From positions 426,119 to 490,118 of the forward strand of contig NZ_KQ410732.1 in NCBI RefSeq assembly GCF_001262505.1: 64,000 nt of DNA, read 5' to 3'. Below are positions 17,503 to 25,265 of the stretch, piece by piece. The number at the start of each line of letters is the position of its first letter. Position 1 is the first letter of the stretch. This stretch comes from Shinella sp. SUS2. Lineage in GTDB: Bacteria > Pseudomonadota > Alphaproteobacteria > Rhizobiales > Rhizobiaceae. The notes under the pieces are model-generated. The model did no database searches. It had not been told where the DNA came from and was given only the letters and a program-made list of their open reading frames with translations. The translations under genes were made by a program, and so were the position numbers.

Positions 17503-18374
17503 CCTCTGTTCCCCCACCCGGCCAGACCCTGATCGAGACCGTTTCCGCCGATTTGCCGGAACTCAACAAGACCTTCCGGCGGGTGGCGCAGTACATGCTC
17601 GCCGCGCCGGAGGGCTTCATGCACAAGCCGGTGCAGGAGATTGCCGCCGCCGCGGAGGTGAGCGAGCCCTCCGTTATCCGCTTCTGCCGTCGCTACGGTT
17701 ACAAGGGCATTCCGGATTTCCGCATCGCGCTTGCCATGGCGCTGGCGAACGGGCCGGCAGCCGAGCGCAGCTCGTTCCTCGAGCCGCAGATCACCGACAA
17801 GGCCGTGGTCAACCTCGCACTGAAGCGTGCCATTGCGCGCCACGCGCGCACGCTGATCGGCACGGACCGCTCGATCATCATCGATTCCGGTTCGACCGCC
17901 CAGCTCTTCGCTGAAACGCTTCGCGATGCCGACCCGCTGGCGGTGATGACCACCGGCCTCAACATCGTCGATGCGCTGCGCGGGGCAACGCAGCATTCCA
18001 TCATGCTGCCGGGCGGCGTGCTGCGCCATGAATCGCGCTCGCTCTCCGGCCGCATGGTGGAGAACACGCTTGCCAACATGCATTTCGACGCCGTCTATCT
18101 CGGTGCCGACGCCATCGATCCCGCCTCCGGCCTCAGCACCTTCAACGAGGATGAAGCGCACCAGAACACGGCGATGATCCAGGTTTCGCGGCGTGTCGTC
18201 GTGCTGGCGGATTCGACGAAGTTCCGTGCGCCCGGCCTGCACCGCTTCTGCGAGATCGAGCGCATCCACACGATCATCACCGATACCGGTCTTGGCGACG
18301 ACGTGGTCGCCGCGATCGAGGCGCGGGGCGTTGCCGTTCACCGCGTGGAACCAATCGAAGAGACTGCAAAATGA
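17499..18374 (+). CDS. Transcriptional regulator joining an RpiR-type HTH to a DeoR-type sensor domain
   Basis: 291 residues from TTG 17499 (AAGGAG six bases upstream; overlaps the previous stop). Residues 1-85 are an RpiR-type N-terminal domain ('LNKTFRRVAQYMLAAP', 'EPSVIRFCRRYGYKGIPDF'). The expected C-terminal SIS domain is absent. Instead residues about 115-285 form a DeoR sensor domain: DSGST (129-133), LPGG (170-173), GADA (202-205) and DSTKF (238-242). This is an unusual hybrid. It probably senses a phosphorylated (amino) sugar and controls this operon through the RpiR-type box at 11111. It overlaps the next gene by four bases. Confidence 0.85.
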   Translation: MTSVPPPGQTLIETVSADLPELNKTFRRVAQYMLAAPEGFMHKPVQEIAAAAEVSEPSVIRFCRRYGYKGIPDFRIALAMALANGPAAERSSFLEPQITDKAVVNLALKRAIARHARTLIGTDRSIIIDSGSTAQLFAETLRDADPLAVMTTGLNIVDALRGATQHSIMLPGGVLRHESRSLSGRMVENTLANMHFDAVYLGADAIDPASGLSTFNEDEAHQNTAMIQVSRRVVVLADSTKFRAPGLHRFCEIERIHTIITDTGLGDDVVAAIEARGVAVHRVEPIEETAK

Positions 18375-20434
18375 CGTCGCAAAGCGCTTCCACCGCCATC
18401 CCCGGCCTCGACCGCTGGGACACCACGCGGGAAATCCGCCAGCAGCCCGCGGTCTGGCGGGCTTTCGCCCCCGAACTTGCCGGCATTGCCGCCGAAATCC
18501 GCCCATGGCTGGCAAGCCGCGCGCATGATGAGGTGTGGTTCTGCGGTGCCGGCACCTCCGCCTTCATCGGCGAGACGCTGGCATCCTATCTCAACCGCGC
18601 CGCCGGCCCTGCGCGCTTCCGCGCCGTGCCGACGACGGACCTCGTGTCGAGCCCGTTGAGCTTCCTGAGGCCCGGCGCACGCAGGCTGGTCGTTTCCTTC
18701 GGCCGCAGCGGCAACAGTTCGGAAACCCTTGGCACCCTCCGGCTGCTGGATGCGCATGCGCCCGAGGCCGACCGCCTGCACATCACCTGCAACGCCGAGA
18801 GCGCTTTGGCGCGGCCGATGGGGCCGGGGCCGGGCGAACAACGGACGATCCTGCTCCCGCCGGAAACGAACGACCGCGGCTTCGCCATGACCTCCAGCTA
18901 CACGACGATGCTGCTTTCGGCGCTCGCCTGCTTCGATCCCGCCCCGCCGGACGAGCCGACCGCGCTGCTGGCGCGCCTTGCCGATGCGGCGGAGGGACTG
19001 ATCGGCCGCGGTTTTGCCGATCTTGCTAGGCTCGCCACGCCCGAGCGCGTCGTCTTCCTCGGTTCCGGTCCGCTGATTGGCTCGGCGCGGGAATGTGCAC
19101 TCAAAGTGCTGGAGCTGACGGCCGGCGGCATCGCCACGTCCTGGGATTCGACGCTCGGCTTTCGCCACGGCCCGAAGGCGGTGGTGAACAAGAATACGCT
19201 GGTCTTCGTCCTGCAATCGGCCGATCCGTTCACGCAGGCCTATGACATCGACCTTGCCCGGGAGATTGCCGTGCAGTTCGGTCCCCAGGCCATCGTGCGG
19301 CTCGGCGCGGCGACGGGCGGCGCTGATATCGACGTGCCCGCCATCGGTAACGATGCCTGGGGTTCCGTGCTGCATGTCATCGTTGCGCAGATGCTGGCCG
19401 TGATCTGGTCGGACCGGCTCGGTTTTGCGGTCGATGACCCCTTTGCCGGCCGGAACCTTACCCGTGTCGTTGCCGGCGTGACGCTCTACGACCTGCCGAA
19501 GCCCGCCCCGGCCGCCTATGGCGCCATCGATGTCGGTGGTTCGAAGATCGAGGCGGCGTTGTTCGGGGACGACTTGCAGCCGATCGAAAAGCGCAGGATC
19601 GATACCCGCAAGGACAGCTACGACGACCTCGTGGCGGCGATTGCCGAGCAGGCCGGCTGGCTTGAGGCAAAAGCCGACAACCTTGCCGCCATCGGCATCG
19701 GCCTGCCGGGGCTGATCGATGCAGCGACCGGGCTTTCGGTGACCTCCAATCTGCCGGCGACCGGGCGCAGCCTTGGCGCCGACGTTTCGGCGTGCCTCGG
19801 CCGCCGCGTGCCGGTGGAGAACGACTGCAAGTGTTTTGCCCTGTCGGAAGCCAATGGTGGAGCGGGCGAGGGCCATCGCACCGTCTTCGGCCTCATTCTC
19901 GGCACGGGCGTCGGTGGTGGTGTTTGCGTCGATGGCCGGCTGGCGAAGGGCCTCAACGGGCTTCCCGGCGAGGTCGGCCATTTTGGCCTGCCGGCCGAGC
20001 GCGTGGCGACTTACGGCCTGCCGCTCGTCGCCTGCGGTTGCGGACGCACCGGATGCTACGAGACCTACGTGTCCGGCCCCGGCCTGACGCGCATCGCGCA
20101 GCACGTCGCCGGCCGGCCGCTGCGGGCGGAGGAGATCGTCGTGGCTGCGGCCGGAGGCGACGCGGCGATGCGGTCCGTGCTGGACATCTGGCTCGACCTG
20201 CTCTGCGAACTCGTTCACACGATCCAGCTGACGATCGACGCGGACTGCGTCGTGCTCGGCGGCGGCCTGTCGCGCATGGCTGGCCTTGCCGACGACCTTG
20301 CCGCGGCCTTCGAGGCGCACAAGCTGCCGGGCGTGCGCAGCCCCGTCTTTCGGATCGCGTTGCATGGCGACGCCAGCGGAACCCGGGGCGCGGCCATCCT
20401 TGCCCGCCAATCGCTGCGGGAGGGCCGGCCATGA
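18371..20434 (+). CDS. Fusion of AgaS-type SIS sugar isomerase/deaminase and ROK sugar kinase
   Basis: 687 residues with two whole enzymes in one chain. Residues 1-375 are a double-SIS domain: CGAGTS (58-63), SFGRSGNSSET (109-119), a second SIS 'GSGPLIGSARECALK' and HGPK (266-269), as in AgaS galactosamine-6-phosphate deaminase/isomerase. Residues 383-685 are a ROK kinase: DVGGSKIE (387-394), catalytic END (Asp 485), GTGVGGG (511-517), EVGH (534-537) and the zinc motif C-x-C-G-x-x-G-C-x-E (555-564). The predicted activities are amino-sugar 6-phosphorylation and deamination of the 6-phosphate after NagA removes acetate. Coupled by ATGA overlaps on both sides. Confidence 0.88.
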   Translation: MTSQSASTAIPGLDRWDTTREIRQQPAVWRAFAPELAGIAAEIRPWLASRAHDEVWFCGAGTSAFIGETLASYLNRAAGPARFRAVPTTDLVSSPLSFLRPGARRLVVSFGRSGNSSETLGTLRLLDAHAPEADRLHITCNAESALARPMGPGPGEQRTILLPPETNDRGFAMTSSYTTMLLSALACFDPAPPDEPTALLARLADAAEGLIGRGFADLARLATPERVVFLGSGPLIGSARECALKVLELTAGGIATSWDSTLGFRHGPKAVVNKNTLVFVLQSADPFTQAYDIDLAREIAVQFGPQAIVRLGAATGGADIDVPAIGNDAWGSVLHVIVAQMLAVIWSDRLGFAVDDPFAGRNLTRVVAGVTLYDLPKPAPAAYGAIDVGGSKIEAALFGDDLQPIEKRRIDTRKDSYDDLVAAIAEQAGWLEAKADNLAAIGIGLPGLIDAATGLSVTSNLPATGRSLGADVSACLGRRVPVENDCKCFALSEANGGAGEGHRTVFGLILGTGVGGGVCVDGRLAKGLNGLPGEVGHFGLPAERVATYGLPLVACGCGRTGCYETYVSGPGLTRIAQHVAGRPLRAEEIVVAAAGGDAAMRSVLDIWLDLLCELVHTIQLTIDADCVVLGGGLSRMAGLADDLAAAFEAHKLPGVRSPVFRIALHGDASGTRGAAILARQSLREGRP

Positions 20435-21723
20435 AGGAGCTGCGTGCTCTGATCGCCCGCAACCGCGCGGGTTCGGGCGAGACCATGCCCTCAGTGTGTT
20501 CGGCGCATCCGGATGTCATCGCCGCCGCACTTCTTCTCGCCGAAGAGCATGGGGTTCCGTTGCTCGTCGAGGCGACGAGCAATCAGGTCAACCAGTTCGG
20601 TGGCTACACCGGCATGCAACCGGCCGATTTCATCCGCTTCGTGCACGAGATTCGCGATCGCGTCGGCGCATCGGGCCAGCCACTGCTCTTCGGCGGCGAC
20701 CATCTCGGGCCGCAGGTGTGGCGCAGCCAGCCGGCCGATGTGGCGATGGCGCATGCGCGGGACCTCGCGGCGGCCTATGTGCGTGCCGGTTTTACCAAGA
20801 TCCATCTCGACTGCTCGGAAGGCTGCGCGGGTGAGCCTGCCCAGGTGGCCGATGCGGTCAGCGCCGCGCGGGCGGCCGAACTTGCGGGCGTCTGCGAGGC
20901 CGCCACTGACGACCCGTCGTCGCTGAGCTACATGTATGGCACGGAAGTGCCGCCGCCCGGCGGTGCCCGGGCGGAGGAGGGCGGGCAGGGCATCGCCCCG
21001 ACGACGCCGGAAAGCGCAGAGGCCACCATCGCGGCGCATCGCGATCATTTCGAGGCCCTGGGGCTTCATGGTGCCTGGCAACGGGCAGTGGGCCTCGTGG
21101 TCCAGCCGGGCCTGGAGTTTGCGCCGGACCACATCCATGCCTTCGATTCGGCAACGCCCGATCGCCTGTCGCCGGTGCTGCGCGATCGTCCCGGCCTGAG
21201 TTTCGAGGCTCATTCCACAGATTACCAGGCGCCGGACGTCTATCCCGAGCTCGGGCGGCGTCATTTCGCGGTGCTGAAGGTCGGTCCGGCGCTGACCCAT
21301 GCCTATCGCCAGGCGGTCTATGCGCTGGAAGGTGTGTCGGACTGGATCGGTGCGGAGCCGGATCGTCCGCGTGTTCCTGCCGTCATGGAGGACCTGATGC
21401 TGGCCGATCCCGCGAACTGGCGCAAACATTACAGCGGTGGCGAGGCACAGCTTCGCCTGCTGCGGCACTTCAGTTATGCCGACCGCATCCGCTACTACTG
21501 GACCCAGCCGGCGGCGCGGCAGGCGGTGGAGCGCCTGATGTCCCTCCTCGGCGAGACCCGGCCGCCGCGCATGGTGCTGGAGCAATATTTCGCGCCTGGC
21601 GTTCTTGCGCGTGCCGATCGCCTGGCATCGCGCGTGCGCGACTGGCGGTTGGCTCTCGTCTATGCGCAGATCCAGGCGGCGCTTGCGCCCTACTATGCGG
21701 CGTCTGCGAGGTCCGCGGGATGA
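20431..21723 (+). CDS. GatZ/KbaZ-like protein (probable tagatose-6-phosphate-active enzyme)
   Basis: 430 residues starting 'MKELRALIARNRAG'. It shows the KbaZ/GatZ features 'GVPLLVEATSNQVNQFGGYTG' (in part: EATSNQVNQFGGYTGM), 'FGGDHLGP' and 'IHLDCSEGC'. In E. coli, KbaZ/GatZ are non-catalytic partners of tagatose-1,6-bisphosphate aldolase. No KbaY/GatY catalytic partner and no tagatose-6-phosphate kinase are present in this operon. Homologues in Agrobacterium were described as D-tagatose 6-phosphate 4-epimerases (EC 5.1.3.40), which would send the deaminase product straight to fructose 6-phosphate. That is the reading I prefer. ATGA overlaps on both sides. Confidence 0.83.
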   Translation: MKELRALIARNRAGSGETMPSVCSAHPDVIAAALLLAEEHGVPLLVEATSNQVNQFGGYTGMQPADFIRFVHEIRDRVGASGQPLLFGGDHLGPQVWRSQPADVAMAHARDLAAAYVRAGFTKIHLDCSEGCAGEPAQVADAVSAARAAELAGVCEAATDDPSSLSYMYGTEVPPPGGARAEEGGQGIAPTTPESAEATIAAHRDHFEALGLHGAWQRAVGLVVQPGLEFAPDHIHAFDSATPDRLSPVLRDRPGLSFEAHSTDYQAPDVYPELGRRHFAVLKVGPALTHAYRQAVYALEGVSDWIGAEPDRPRVPAVMEDLMLADPANWRKHYSGGEAQLRLLRHFSYADRIRYYWTQPAARQAVERLMSLLGETRPPRMVLEQYFAPGVLARADRLASRVRDWRLALVYAQIQAALAPYYAASARSAG

Positions 21724-22865
21724 CGGTCATCGCCGGGCAGGACGTGGCTCCCTTCGATATCGACGCGACCGAGGCGTGGTGGCTCGTGCCGGAGAGGCTT
21801 TTCGACGGCGAGACGCTCGATACGGGCCGCGCCGTGCGCATCGTGGCGGGACGCATCGACGACCTGCACCCGGTTGTGGAGGCGGGGCGGGACGACCTGC
21901 CCGTCTGGCGGACGAACGGCCTCGCATCGCCTGGATTCTTCGACGTGCAGGTCAATGGCGGCGGCGGTGTCATGGTCAACGGCACGCCGACGGCCGATGG
22001 TCTCCGCGCCATCGCCGCTGCGCATCGGCCGGGCGGCACGACGGCCATCCTGCCGACGCTGATCACGGATGCGCCCGAGGTGATGGAAAAGGCCGTCTCA
22101 GCCGTGATCGCCGCGGTCGGGCGGGATGGCATCGTCGGCGTTCATCTCGAAGGCCCGCATATCAGCGTGGCACGCAAGGGGGCGCACAATCCACGCTTCA
22201 TCCGCCCGATTGACGACGATACGCTTTCCTGTGTCCGGCGCCTGCGCGCCGCCAATGTGCCCGTCCTCCTGACGCTCGCGCCGGAATGCGTGCCGCCGGG
22301 AACGATCGCGTCGCTGCGCGCGATGGGCGTCGTCGTCTCGCTCGGCCATACCGCGGCCGATGCCGCGACGACGCGGGCCGCGATTGCGGAGGGCGCGCGA
22401 GCGGTGACCCATCTCTACAATGCGATGACGCCCATCACCTCGCGCGAGCCGGGTGTCGTGGGCGCCGCGCTCGACAGCGATCTTTATTGTGGCTTCATTG
22501 CCGACGGGCACCATGTGGACGATGCGGTGCTGCGCCTGGCAATCCGTTCCCGTCCGATGGTCGGGCGCATGGTGCTCGTCTCGGATGCCATGTCGACGTG
22601 GAACGGGCCGGATCATTTCACCCTCTACGGCGAGACCATCCGCCTTGAAGGCGGCAAGCTGGTGAACAGTATCGGCTCGCTGGCCGGCGTGCATACCGAC
22701 ATGGCGACCTCGCTGCGGCGGCTGGTCGATGTCGTGGGTGTTCCTCTCGAGGACGCGTTGAAGATGGCAACGGCAAATCCGAGCCGCCTCATGGGGCTGG
22801 AGGCAAACGTCGGCTTCCTCAGGCCGGGCATGCCCGCCGATATCGTCCTGCTCGGCGGCCTGTAA
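21720..22865 (+). CDS. nagA: N-acetyl(glucos/galactos)amine-6-phosphate deacetylase
   Basis: 381 residues of the amidohydrolase superfamily. The NagA hallmarks are present: 'PGFFDVQVNGGGGV', 'GVHLEGPHIS', 'SLGHTAADA', 'VTHLYNAM' and the catalytic Asp in 'LVSDAMSTW'. It removes acetate from the N-acetylhexosamine 6-phosphate made by the ROK kinase domain, giving the substrate of the AgaS domain. It is the last gene of the operon; the next gene is 394 bases away. Whether it prefers GalNAc-6-P or GlcNAc-6-P cannot be told from these motifs; the AgaS and KbaZ-like partners point to the galacto series. Confidence 0.92.
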   Translation: MTVIAGQDVAPFDIDATEAWWLVPERLFDGETLDTGRAVRIVAGRIDDLHPVVEAGRDDLPVWRTNGLASPGFFDVQVNGGGGVMVNGTPTADGLRAIAAAHRPGGTTAILPTLITDAPEVMEKAVSAVIAAVGRDGIVGVHLEGPHISVARKGAHNPRFIRPIDDDTLSCVRRLRAANVPVLLTLAPECVPPGTIASLRAMGVVVSLGHTAADAATTRAAIAEGARAVTHLYNAMTPITSREPGVVGAALDSDLYCGFIADGHHVDDAVLRLAIRSRPMVGRMVLVSDAMSTWNGPDHFTLYGETIRLEGGKLVNSIGSLAGVHTDMATSLRRLVDVVGVPLEDALKMATANPSRLMGLEANVGFLRPGMPADIVLLGGL

Positions 22866-23190
22866 GGCCAATTGATACTCAGCCGATGCCGGTCTGCAAA
22901 TGGCGAATTTCCGCGCTTCCGGTGCTCGCGCACCGAAAGGACGCTGCGCTGTGGATCGTAAAAACATCAGGCTTGGGTCTGGCCGCTTCATCACTCGATA
23001 GCCCGGTTGTCGGCCGGGTCTGTATGTCCGCGCTGCGCGGCCTGTGACGGTGGGCGTATTAGCCGCCGATGTGCGCCCAGCAGAGTGCGTGTTTCCCGCC
23101 GGACCAGATGACATCGTTGGCGGCGATGCTGGCCGTAGTGCATCGGATTCCCGTCTCCAAGCGCCGCTCTCCCTATCCATGAAATTTACG
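22866..23190. other. Intergenic stretch without a recognisable gene
   Basis: No open frame here has a Shine-Dalgarno site or family-like sequence. A GGTGC/GCACC hairpin near 22921-22934 and a CCCGG/CCGGG hairpin at 23002-23018 are present but neither has a T run. They may weakly terminate the amino-sugar operon. Confidence 0.45.
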
Positions 23191-23247
23191 TTGACAATAG
23201 CTGGCGGTAAATCTATTTCGAGGTATGTAGTAACCTATGTGATAGGT
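23191..23247 (+). promoter_or_regulatory. Promoter and palindromic operator of the first FadR-type regulator
   Basis: TTGACA at 23191-23196 is a consensus -35 box, with TATTTC at 23214-23219 as a weak -10 after 17 bases. Downstream, ACCTAT-GTG-ATAGGT at 23233-23247 is a perfect inverted repeat, 12 bases before the ATG. A GntR/FadR protein bound there would block transcription; autoregulation is inferred. Confidence 0.62.
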
Positions 23248-23259
23248 AAGGGCGGCGCG

Positions 23260-23991
23260 ATGGAATCGAAGTCGGAACCGGATGCGGTCAGTGGTCAGAA
23301 GGGCGGCGAGGGGCTGCTCGGCGGCGTCATGGATGCCGTCCGGATCCATATTCGCGAAAATGGCCTGCAGGTCGGCGATTGGCTGCCGAGCGAGGGCGCC
23401 TTCGCGGAAAAACTCGGCGTTTCCCGTGGCATCGTGCGCGAGGCCTATCGGTCGTTGTCCGCGCTGACGCTGATCGATATCGGTAACGGCCGGCGCCCCC
23501 GGGTGGCGGCGCCCAGGGCAGACGTGCTGGCGCTGGTCACCGATCATGCCGTGCACACCGACCAGGTGACGATCCAGCAGATTTTCGATGTCCGCCGCAC
23601 GGTCGAGCGCCGGACGGTCGTGCTTGCTGCCATGCGCCGCACCGACCGCGAGGCGGCTGCAATCGTTGCGCTGGCCGAAGCGATGCAGCGGGATTTCGAA
23701 GAGCCGCAAAAGGTCATGGAGCACGACATCGCCTTTCACGAGGCGATCGGCGCAGCGTCGCGCAATCCGATGTTCTCGCTGATCGTCGGCTCGTTTCATG
23801 TGGTGACGCGCCAGACCTGGCCGATCGGCTGGGCAAGCCGCGCCAGCAACGAGACGCGGCAGGAAAGCATCGACGGTCACATGACCATCGCCCAGGCCAT
23901 CGCCAATGGCGACCCGACGACGGGCGAGCAGGCGATGGTCGAGCATTTCGACCTGACGGTGAAGGCGCTGCTGGCAGCGGGAGTGTACTGA
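23260..23991 (+). CDS. FadR-type GntR transcriptional regulator (first copy)
   Basis: 243 residues. An N-terminal winged helix ('LQVGDWLPSEGAFAEKLGV', 'SRGIVREAYRSL') is followed by an all-helical FCD ligand domain with the usual Asp/His metal-ligand pattern ('EHDIAFHEAIGAASRNPMF'). ATG 23260 was preferred over far-upstream starts because it lies just after the operator and the family begins here. It is two bases ahead of the acid-sugar dehydratase gene, so it probably controls that operon in response to a sugar acid. Confidence 0.88.
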   Translation: MESKSEPDAVSGQKGGEGLLGGVMDAVRIHIRENGLQVGDWLPSEGAFAEKLGVSRGIVREAYRSLSALTLIDIGNGRRPRVAAPRADVLALVTDHAVHTDQVTIQQIFDVRRTVERRTVVLAAMRRTDREAAAIVALAEAMQRDFEEPQKVMEHDIAFHEAIGAASRNPMFSLIVGSFHVVTRQTWPIGWASRASNETRQESIDGHMTIAQAIANGDPTTGEQAMVEHFDLTVKALLAAGVY

Positions 23992-23993
23992 GC

Positions 23994-25193
23994 ATGAAGA
24001 TCACCGCGTTTGAAACCGTCCGCGCCCGCGACTTTGCCAACATCCTCTGGGTGCGCATCCACACCGACGAAGGCCTTGTTGGGCTTGGCGAGACCTTCTT
24101 CATGGCTGCGACCGTGGAGGCCTATATCCACGAGGTCGTGGCGCCGAAACTGCTCGGCCGCGATCCCCTTGAGATCGACCGTATTTCCAAGGATCTGACG
24201 GGTTATCTCGGCTTCCGTTCGACGGGGGCGGAAATGCGCGGCAATTCGGCGGTGGATATCGGTCTCTGGGACCTCTTCGGCAAGGCGACGAACCTGCCGG
24301 TCGCCCAGTTGCTCGGCGGCTTCTCGCGGCGCGAGATCCGCACCTACAACACCTGCGCCGGTAACACCTACATGCGCGAGGCCAAGGGCCAGCAGACCGG
24401 CAATTACGGCATCGGTGGCCCGCGGCGCGACTATGACGACCTTAACGGCTTTCTGGAGCGGGCGGACGAGCTTGCCGAAGACCTCCTGTCGGAGGGCATC
24501 ACGGCCATGAAGATCTGGCCGTTCGACATCGCGGCGGAAAAGAGCGGCGGCCAGTACATTTCCGGGCCGGATCTGCGCAAGGCGCTCGAACCCTTCGAGA
24601 AGATTCGCAAGCGCGTCGGCGACCGCATGGACATCATGGTCGAGTTCCATTCCATGTGGCAACTCACCCCGGCCATCCAGATCGCCCGGGCGCTGGAGCC
24701 CTATGCCACCTTCTGGCACGAAGATCCGATCAAGATGGATTCGCTCTCCAGCCTCAAGCGTTATGCGGCGGCAAGCCGCGCGCCGCTCTGCGCCTCGGAG
24801 ACGCTTGCCACCCGCTGGGCCTTTCGTGATCTGATGGAGACCGATGCTGCCGGCGTCGTCATGCTCGATCTTTCCTGGTGCGGAGGCCTTTCCGAGGCCA
24901 AGAAGATCGCCACCATGGCGGAAGCATGGCACCTGCCGGTGGCCCCGCATGATTGCACCGGCCCCGTGGTACTCGCCGCCTCGACGCACCTGTCGCTGAA
25001 CGCGCCGAACGCGCTCGTGCAGGAAAGCGTGCGCGCCTACTACAAGACCTGGTACGCCGACCTGACGACGCAACTGCCAACCGTGACGAACGGCATGATC
25101 ACCGTGCCGCCCGGACCGGGCCATGGCATTGATCTTGCGCCGGATCTCGACCGCAAATTCGACGTCTCGCGCCGGACTTCGGCGCTGGAGTGA
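23994..25193 (+). CDS. Enolase-superfamily (mandelate racemase/muconate lactonizing type) acid-sugar dehydratase
   Basis: 399 residues with the capping domain ('LGETFFMAATVEAYIHEVVAP') and a barrel. Metal ligands are predicted at Glu217 (VEFHS), Glu243 (HEDP) and Glu269 (CASET); the first is Glu where most members have Asp. The general base is expected at Lys173 in MKIWP, where the usual K-x-K is K-I-W, and His319 (APHD) faces it. This pattern suggests a sugar-acid dehydratase of unassigned specificity. It is co-transcribed with the FadR gene two bases upstream and precedes a second FadR gene and a CUT2 importer. Confidence 0.82.
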   Translation: MKITAFETVRARDFANILWVRIHTDEGLVGLGETFFMAATVEAYIHEVVAPKLLGRDPLEIDRISKDLTGYLGFRSTGAEMRGNSAVDIGLWDLFGKATNLPVAQLLGGFSRREIRTYNTCAGNTYMREAKGQQTGNYGIGGPRRDYDDLNGFLERADELAEDLLSEGITAMKIWPFDIAAEKSGGQYISGPDLRKALEPFEKIRKRVGDRMDIMVEFHSMWQLTPAIQIARALEPYATFWHEDPIKMDSLSSLKRYAAASRAPLCASETLATRWAFRDLMETDAAGVVMLDLSWCGGLSEAKKIATMAEAWHLPVAPHDCTGPVVLAASTHLSLNAPNALVQESVRAYYKTWYADLTTQLPTVTNGMITVPPGPGHGIDLAPDLDRKFDVSRRTSALE

Positions 25194-25229
25194 CCGGCAC
25201 GGCGCTGATCGCTTGACTCGTATGGTAGT

Positions 25230-25242
25230 AGGCTAGTAGCCT
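25230..25242 (+). promoter_or_regulatory. Palindromic operator ahead of the second FadR-type regulator
   Basis: AGGCT-AGT-AGCCT is a perfect 5+3+5 inverted repeat. It follows TTGACT at 25213-25218 (possible -35) and lies 23 bases before the ATG at 25266. Layout mirrors the operator of the first FadR gene although the sequence differs. Confidence 0.55.
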
Positions 25243-25265
25243 TTGACGGAGTGAGGGAGGCTGGA

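Noticed and set aside
18338..20410. A 690-codon open frame on the minus strand opposite the SIS-ROK fusion gene
   Set aside because: It mirrors the codon-position GC pattern of the real gene, has no family motifs and no ribosome binding site. High GC content makes such antisense frames common.
23002..23018. CCCGG/CCGGG hairpin as terminator of the amino-sugar operon
   Set aside because: Stem is short, the loop is seven bases and no T run follows. I mention it only in the intergenic note.
22098..23180. A minus-strand frame covering the 22866-23190 gap
   Set aside because: Most of it is antisense to nagA; the part in the gap has no start signal or family-like sequence.
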